Assembly (NCBI GenBank): GCA_030631125.1
Contig: DAOVLS010000072.1
Span: 1-9,085 of the forward strand
Length of the DNA stretch: 9,085 bases
From: Planctomycetales bacterium
Lineage (GTDB): Bacteria; Planctomycetota; Phycisphaerae; SM23-33
Reading direction: 5' to 3'
The translations under genes were made by a program, and so were the position numbers. The notes below the pieces were generated by a model. That model did not search any database. It saw only the letters and a program-made list of their open reading frames with translations, and was not told the DNA's origin. Shown here piece after piece: positions 5,606 through 9,085 of this stretch (position 1 is the first letter of the stretch; the number at the start of each line of letters is the position of its first letter).

Positions 5606-5654
5606 CGCCCGCACCTTGCGGATGTGGCTGAACGCGAATATAGTCCCTTACACA

Positions 5655-6788
5655 ATGCCGAAGACTTACGATATAGCCGTTCTCGGCGGGACGGCGGCAG
5701 GTTACGTCGCGGCGGCAGCGCTGGCGAAAAAGGGACACAGCGTAATCGTCCTTTCGTCATCGGCAAACGCAGGAGATGTCGAATCGCCCCTGGCCGACTG
5801 GATACCGGCCGGCGTTTTCAGCGCCTGTCCGATCCTTCGACAGGTCAAGTCGTCCGTGGTGGACAGCCCCTTCCGGGCGGTGCATTTCCACTCCGCGGAC
5901 CTGACCCGCCAGGCCGTTTGTCGCAGCAGGACAACGCTGGGGTTCACGCTGCTGCGACCCCGGCTGATTAAAACCCTGGCTTCGGCGACCAGGCAGGTGG
6001 GCGTTCGGTGTATCCGCCTGAAAAAAACTCCCCAAATAAGCCTCCGGGAAACAACCGTCGTACTGAGCGAGAAAACATCTCCGACGCGGGAAATCCGCGC
6101 GAACGTGCTGATGATTGCCGAGGGCGAACCGTCAGAAGTAATGTCCCGTCTGGCCATACCGGCGAGAGACGCACCGGATGGGCGAATAACTATCTGTGAA
6201 CTGACTGTGCGTCTGCGTCCTTCCGACCGGAACAGTATCGACAAGGCCCTGCACGTCGTGGCGCTGGCCGGAGCCAACCAATTCGGTATGTTCTTCACGG
6301 CCGGCGGCGGGTTGCATGTCCGAATCGTCTATCTCGCCGGGTCCGGCTCACACGGCGCCGAAGAACTCGTCCGGTTCATCCGTAATCTTCAGCAGGCCGA
6401 CGCGCTTCCGGAGAGGCTGAACCTTTCAAAGGCAACCGCCGCCGTCTGGCATCCGCCCGGTGGGGTGGCGCTGGAGATGGAAACGCACATCGCCAAGCGG
6501 ACGCTCCTGATCGGCACAGCCGGCGGGTTCGCCTCGGCAATGACCGGCGCGACACTGGACCCTTCAATCCACAGCGCGATGGCGGCAGCCGACGTCGCCG
6601 ACCGGGCCTTGCGAAGCAACCGGCTTCAGGAAACCCTCGCCGATTTCAAGGACCAGTGGCGCGACACCCTCGCCGGCCGAATCCGCCCGCCCGAAACGTC
6701 GCTGCAAATGATGCTACCCATGGCCCTGACAAACAAAACAATGACCGCCCGCTTCGCAAAAGCGTTTCTGCACGGAGAGAACATATAG
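5655..6788 (+). CDS. FAD-dependent oxidoreductase-like protein with atypical motifs
   Basis: This 377-aa protein opens with a dinucleotide-binding fold, YDIAVLGGTAAGYVAAAALA, then KKGHSVIVL. It has a late motif LLIGTAGGFASAMTGAT (residues about 284-300) followed by an alanine-rich helix, which corresponds to the GDAAG...P.tG FAD-contact motif of geranylgeranyl-reductase/halogenase-like flavoproteins. Three key positions differ from the usual pattern. GGTAAG replaces GxGxxG, although GGTxAG does occur in some FAD_oxidored proteins. EGEPS replaces the usual DGxxS near residue 156. GTAGG replaces GDAAG, losing the Asp that contacts the flavin ribityl/phosphate. ATG 5655 is chosen because the fold starts immediately after it. 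Extending upstream to ATG 5622 or beyond would run into the divergent promoter. No strong ribosome binding site is seen. The substrate is unknown, and catalytic competence is uncertain. Confidence 0.75.
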   Translation: MPKTYDIAVLGGTAAGYVAAAALAKKGHSVIVLSSSANAGDVESPLADWIPAGVFSACPILRQVKSSVVDSPFRAVHFHSADLTRQAVCRSRTTLGFTLLRPRLIKTLASATRQVGVRCIRLKKTPQISLRETTVVLSEKTSPTREIRANVLMIAEGEPSEVMSRLAIPARDAPDGRITICELTVRLRPSDRNSIDKALHVVALAGANQFGMFFTAGGGLHVRIVYLAGSGSHGAEELVRFIRNLQQADALPERLNLSKATAAVWHPPGGVALEMETHIAKRTLLIGTAGGFASAMTGATLDPSIHSAMAAADVADRALRSNRLQETLADFKDQWRDTLAGRIRPPETSLQMMLPMALTNKTMTARFAKAFLHGENI

Positions 6789-6879
6789 ACCAACTTTTCC
6801 GTAGTAGAGATAGAAGGGAATATCTGACAGCGATGATCGAACACAAACAACGTTTTTGTCCGGCATGTTCAAGAATGTC

Positions 6880-6908
6880 TTGACGTACGTCGATGTCAGG
6901 TATATAAA
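6880..6908 (+). promoter_or_regulatory. Near-consensus sigma70 promoter for the 69-aa/DUF2335 unit
   Basis: TTGACG at 6880-6885 and TATAAA at 6903-6908 are separated by exactly 17 bases. Transcription would start about 7 bases later, leaving a short leader that contains GGAG at 6920-6923, 7 bases before ATG 6931. This is the best promoter in the window and implies that the two small genes are expressed independently of the oxidoreductase upstream. Confidence 0.7.
6882..6891. promoter_or_regulatory. Palindrome GACGTACGTC between -35 and -10
   Basis: A perfect 10-bp palindrome overlaps the -35 hexamer and the start of the spacer. An outer TGAC...GTCA pair (6881-6884 and 6895-6898) lies around it. 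This is a fitting place for a repressor site, but chance cannot be excluded for 10 bases and no regulator is encoded nearby. Confidence 0.3.
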
Positions 6909-6930
6909 TTGCTGCTCATGGAGTAGAATT

Positions 6931-7140
6931 ATGAATAAGCGCGCCATCAACAATATGATCGTAGGGGCTGGAAGTCTGTTGGATATATATGGCATCAGTT
7001 CCGGTCAAAGTGATCTACTGGATACCCAGTCACATCTTCCCGATCATTCGGACACAGAAGCCCTCCGTAAGGACTGGCATAAGGTCGGCGTTGATATTTC
7101 TGTTGCCATAGGACATGTCAGTCCGAAACTTACTCCGTAA
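6931..7140 (+). CDS. Small protein of unknown function, coupled to DUF2335 gene
   Basis: This 69-aa protein begins MNKRAINNMIVGAGSLLDIY. It contains a polar stretch (SGQSDLLDTQSHLPDHSD) and then EALRKDWHKVGVDISVAIGH. There is no signal peptide, cysteine or obvious membrane segment. Similar small proteins with an N-terminal INN-VGxGS-LDI pattern and a later DW..VG segment occur, to my recollection, next to DUF2335 genes in mobile or accessory regions, but no function is established. The start is well supported by GGAG 7 bases upstream and a strong promoter behind it. The TAA stop shares its last base with the ATG of the next gene, so translation is probably coupled. An upstream in-frame ATG at 6856 lies before the promoter and was not used. 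Confidence 0.78.
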   Translation: MNKRAINNMIVGAGSLLDIYGISSGQSDLLDTQSHLPDHSDTEALRKDWHKVGVDISVAIGHVSPKLTP

Positions 7141-7616
7141 TGACAAGACGCAAGAACAAGAAGAAACATCAATCCACTCCTGTTATTTCCGGGAACACTC
7201 CGTCCGACGCCACAGAAAAGGGCAATCTTGTTGCTTTTGAGCAGAGGACAGAGATGTCCGGACCATTGCCTCCGCCACAGATCCTCGAAAAATATAATCA
7301 AATCTGTCCCGGCGCAGCGGAGCGAATACTTTCCATGGCGGAAAAACAGGCCCGGCATCGGCAGGAAGTCGAGTCAAAAGCCCTCGAAGCCGGAATCGCT
7401 GACGCCAAATCTGACCGAACCCAGATTCGACGGGGACAATATCTGGGTTTCGTTATCGCGTTTGTTGGTGTCGCTGGTGGAGTTTACGCCGTTGTAAAAG
7501 GCGCAGGATGGGCGGGTACTGCCGTTGCCGGCGCACCACTCGTCGGACTTGTTACGGCGCTAATCTACGGGCGTAAACCAAAACACATACCTGAAGAAAC
7601 CATCAAGGATCAGTAA
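7140..7616 (+). CDS. DUF2335-family membrane protein
   Basis: The 158-aa product has a basic N-terminus (MTRRKNKKKH), a disordered stretch to about residue 40, then SGPLPPPQILEKYNQICPG and AAERILSMAEKQARHRQEVE, which are diagnostic of the DUF2335 predicted membrane family. Residues about 63-98 should form a charged helix, possibly a coiled coil. They are followed by two hydrophobic segments near 102-119 (LGFVIAFVGVAGGVYAVV) and 124-144, joined by a tight turn, and by a short polar tail. The topology is an inner-membrane hairpin with most of the protein in the cytoplasm. The family is common in accessory regions and has no settled function; a two-helix hairpin of this type could be a membrane-active effector, but that is speculation. 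It overlaps the preceding gene by one base (TAATG) and forms one operon with it. Confidence 0.85.
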   Translation: MTRRKNKKKHQSTPVISGNTPSDATEKGNLVAFEQRTEMSGPLPPPQILEKYNQICPGAAERILSMAEKQARHRQEVESKALEAGIADAKSDRTQIRRGQYLGFVIAFVGVAGGVYAVVKGAGWAGTAVAGAPLVGLVTALIYGRKPKHIPEETIKDQ

Positions 7617-7742
7617 AACATCCTGCCAATTGCCGATTGAAAAAGCAAAACATTCAACGCTCCTTCTTATCAATTGAAAATCGGCGACTTTGCTCTGCGA
7701 AGCCGCTACGCAAAGCAGAGTTGTAAATTGGAAATTACAGGT

Positions 7743-8168
7743 ATGATTCGCATTACTCGCAGCATTTCGATTGACGAGGGGGAGATTCGTGAGGAGTTTA
7801 TTCGCGCTTCCGGTCCGGGGGGGCAGAATGTTAATAAGGTCGCAACGGCTGTGCAATTGCGCTTCGATGTGAGCCAATCGGCTTCCCTGCCCGACGATGT
7901 TCGTGATCGCCTGATTCGCCTTGCCGGCCGGCGGATGACAGCCGATGGTGAACTAATAATCACAGCCCGCAGATACCGCACGCAACACCGGAATCGTCAG
8001 GATGCGATTGACCGGCTGGTCGAGTTAATCCGCGAGGCCGCAAAAAAGCCCAAACCCAGGCGCAAGACCAAGCCGACACTCGCATCGAAGAAGCGCCGCA
8101 TGGAAACCAAGCGCCGCCGGGGCGACACCAAACGCACGCGCGGAACGGTTTCACCTTCGGAGGATTAA
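7743..8168 (+). CDS. arfB: Alternative ribosome-rescue factor / peptidyl-tRNA hydrolase ArfB
   Basis: This 141-aa protein is a member of the ArfB (YaeJ, ICT1-like) family, which frees stalled ribosomes by hydrolysing peptidyl-tRNA without a stop codon. The GGQ catalytic motif is complete (RASGPGGQNVNKVAT, GGQ at residues 26-28), followed by VQLRFDV and the ITARRYRTQHRNRQDA segment. The C-terminal tail from residue about 101 is very rich in Lys and Arg (KKPKPRRKTK and KKRRMETKRRR), as needed to enter the empty mRNA channel. The length matches the family. ATG 7743 is chosen because the conserved domain starts there and AGG lies just upstream; an upstream ATG at 7674 adds 23 unrelated residues. 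The gene converges on the deacetylase gene and overlaps it by 3 bases at TTAA. Confidence 0.93.
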   Translation: MIRITRSISIDEGEIREEFIRASGPGGQNVNKVATAVQLRFDVSQSASLPDDVRDRLIRLAGRRMTADGELIITARRYRTQHRNRQDAIDRLVELIREAAKKPKPRRKTKPTLASKKRRMETKRRRGDTKRTRGTVSPSED

Positions 8169-9085
8169 TCCATCAGCGTTCGGATGTGCGTCGCCGTTGC
8201 CGACGCCAGGCCCGCCAAGTTGTATCCGCCTTCCAGAAGCGAGACAATTCGCCCGCCGGCAGAGATCTCGGCGATGTCCATGACGATTTTCGTCAGGGCT
8301 GAGATACCTTCGTATGTAACGCCCAGGCTGCCGATAGGGTCGCTTGCGATGCAGTCGAAACCGGCAGAGATAATCACGAGTTCCGGCGAGAATTTTTCCA
8401 TTGCCGGGACCAAATGCTCGGTAAAGGCCTCGATGATTTCATCATCCCCCGCACCCATCGGAAGCGGACAATTTATATTTGCTCCCACGCCGCTGCGGTC
8501 GCCTCTCTGGCCGTCGTACCCCAGATGAGTCAGCGGCATTGGATAGATGCCGAACTGATGCGTCGAGAAATAGAAGACGGATGGGTCTTCGTAGAAGATT
8601 TCCTGCGTTCCGTTTCCGTGATGCACGTCCCAATCGACGATGAGCACCCTGCCGATGCCGTGGTTCTTTTGTGCGTGCCGTGCGGCGATTGCGGCGTTGT
8701 TGAAGATGCAGAAACCCATGCCCATCCCGGCCGTCGCGTGATGCCCCGGCGGGCGGATGGCACAGAAGACTGAACCAACCTTTCCGCCGAAAACGGCATC
8801 GACAGCCCGCATCGCTCCACCGGCTGACAGAAGCGCTGTTTCGTATGATTTCGGGCTAATTACCGTATCGCCGGTAGAGAGCCTCATCCTGCCCGATTCG
8901 ACGTCCCGCCGGACCTGTCCGATGTAATCGCCCCCGTGCACCATCAGCAAGTCGTCAACGCTCGCGGGAACCGGCTCGATATGCGTCAGTTTATCCCATA
9001 GCCCGTCGTCGTGCAGTTTTTCCCATATCGCAGCCAGCCGCTGCGGCGATTCAGGATGACCGAGACCGGTGATGTGTTCGAGATA
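8165..9085 (-). CDS. Histone deacetylase family protein (N-terminus outside window)
   Basis: 306 codons are visible. The frame is open to the window edge and begins with YLEHITGLGHPESPQRLAAI, the conserved N-terminal region of the class, so only a short stretch is missing. The zinc and charge-relay motifs of arginase/deacetylase-fold hydrolases are all present: RPPGHHA (His-His pair), VDWDVHHGNGTQ (Asp and His metal ligands), SAGFD (Asp ligand) and LEGGYN near the C-terminus. In bacteria such enzymes remove acyl groups from small molecules such as acetylpolyamines or from proteins; the substrate here cannot be decided. An internal TTG at 8950 can be read as a start but lies inside conserved sequence and is not the true start. 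It is convergent with arfB. Confidence 0.93.
   Translation of the reverse strand, partial: YLEHITGLGHPESPQRLAAIWEKLHDDGLWDKLTHIEPVPASVDDLLMVHGGDYIGQVRRDVESGRMRLSTGDTVISPKSYETALLSAGGAMRAVDAVFGGKVGSVFCAIRPPGHHATAGMGMGFCIFNNAAIAARHAQKNHGIGRVLIVDWDVHHGNGTQEIFYEDPSVFYFSTHQFGIYPMPLTHLGYDGQRGDRSGVGANINCPLPMGAGDDEIIEAFTEHLVPAMEKFSPELVIISAGFDCIASDPIGSLGVTYEGISALTKIVMDIAEISAGGRIVSLLEGGYNLAGLASATATHIRTLMD

Noticed and set aside
5490..5654. Upstream extension of the oxidoreductase from ATG 5490
   Set aside because: It overlaps the zinc-ribbon gene in antisense and crosses the divergent promoter, and the residues do not resemble a flavoprotein N-terminus.
6841..6860. Possible terminator around ACAAACAACGTTTTTGT after the oxidoreductase
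   Set aside because: The stem is only about five A/T-rich pairs with no T-run after it, too weak to call.
8948..8950. TTG at 8950 as the start of the deacetylase
   Set aside because: The frame stays open to the window edge and encodes the conserved HPESPQRL region before it.

Overview
The window looks like a chromosomal stretch of a Planctomycetota bacterium, most likely a Phycisphaerae-type lineage. This is inferred from three things: proteins with a pseudopilin-like ectodomain carrying the VLFxDGxVxW motif and ending in TQP-rich tails, an MJ0042-type zinc-ribbon protein with an acidic linker, and intergenic spaces filled with palindromic repeats. No rRNA or other direct taxonomic marker is present, so the assignment is tentative.

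Region 1 (1-320) holds the last codons of a plus-strand gene, about 160 bp in which I see nothing, and a perfect 30-bp-arm palindrome. Region 2 (321-4026, minus strand) is a tandem array of four paralogous membrane proteins, named here P4, P3, P2 and P1 in transcription order. A short orphan HicB-like antitoxin gene sits between P3 and P2. Each copy has about four N-terminal membrane segments followed by an exported pseudopilin-like domain. P2 is split by a -1 frame change exactly at a U UUU UUA heptamer followed by UGA. This could be a decayed gene or a programmed frameshift.

Region 3 (4053-5605, minus strand) continues upstream with an HD-domain hydrolase and a zinc-ribbon/one-TM protein. 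The zinc-ribbon gene has a good promoter with an inverted repeat over its -10 box. Three minus-strand genes (P3, the HD gene and the zinc-ribbon gene) have their TAG stop codon inside or at the edge of an intergenic repeat. P1 is followed within 6 bp by a fourth hairpin.

Region 4 (5655-8168, plus strand) has a divergently oriented FAD-type oxidoreductase with unusual motifs. It is followed by a two-gene unit (a 69-aa protein of unknown function and a DUF2335 membrane protein, stop and start overlapping) behind a near-consensus sigma70 promoter, and then by arfB, a ribosome-rescue peptidyl-tRNA hydrolase. Region 5 (8165-9085, minus strand) is a nearly complete histone-deacetylase-family hydrolase, convergent with arfB and sharing a TTAA that gives both stop codons.

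The parts most worth follow-up are the four-copy membrane/pseudopilin-like array with its frameshift site, the systematic placement of repeats at stop codons, and the small DUF2335 operon.
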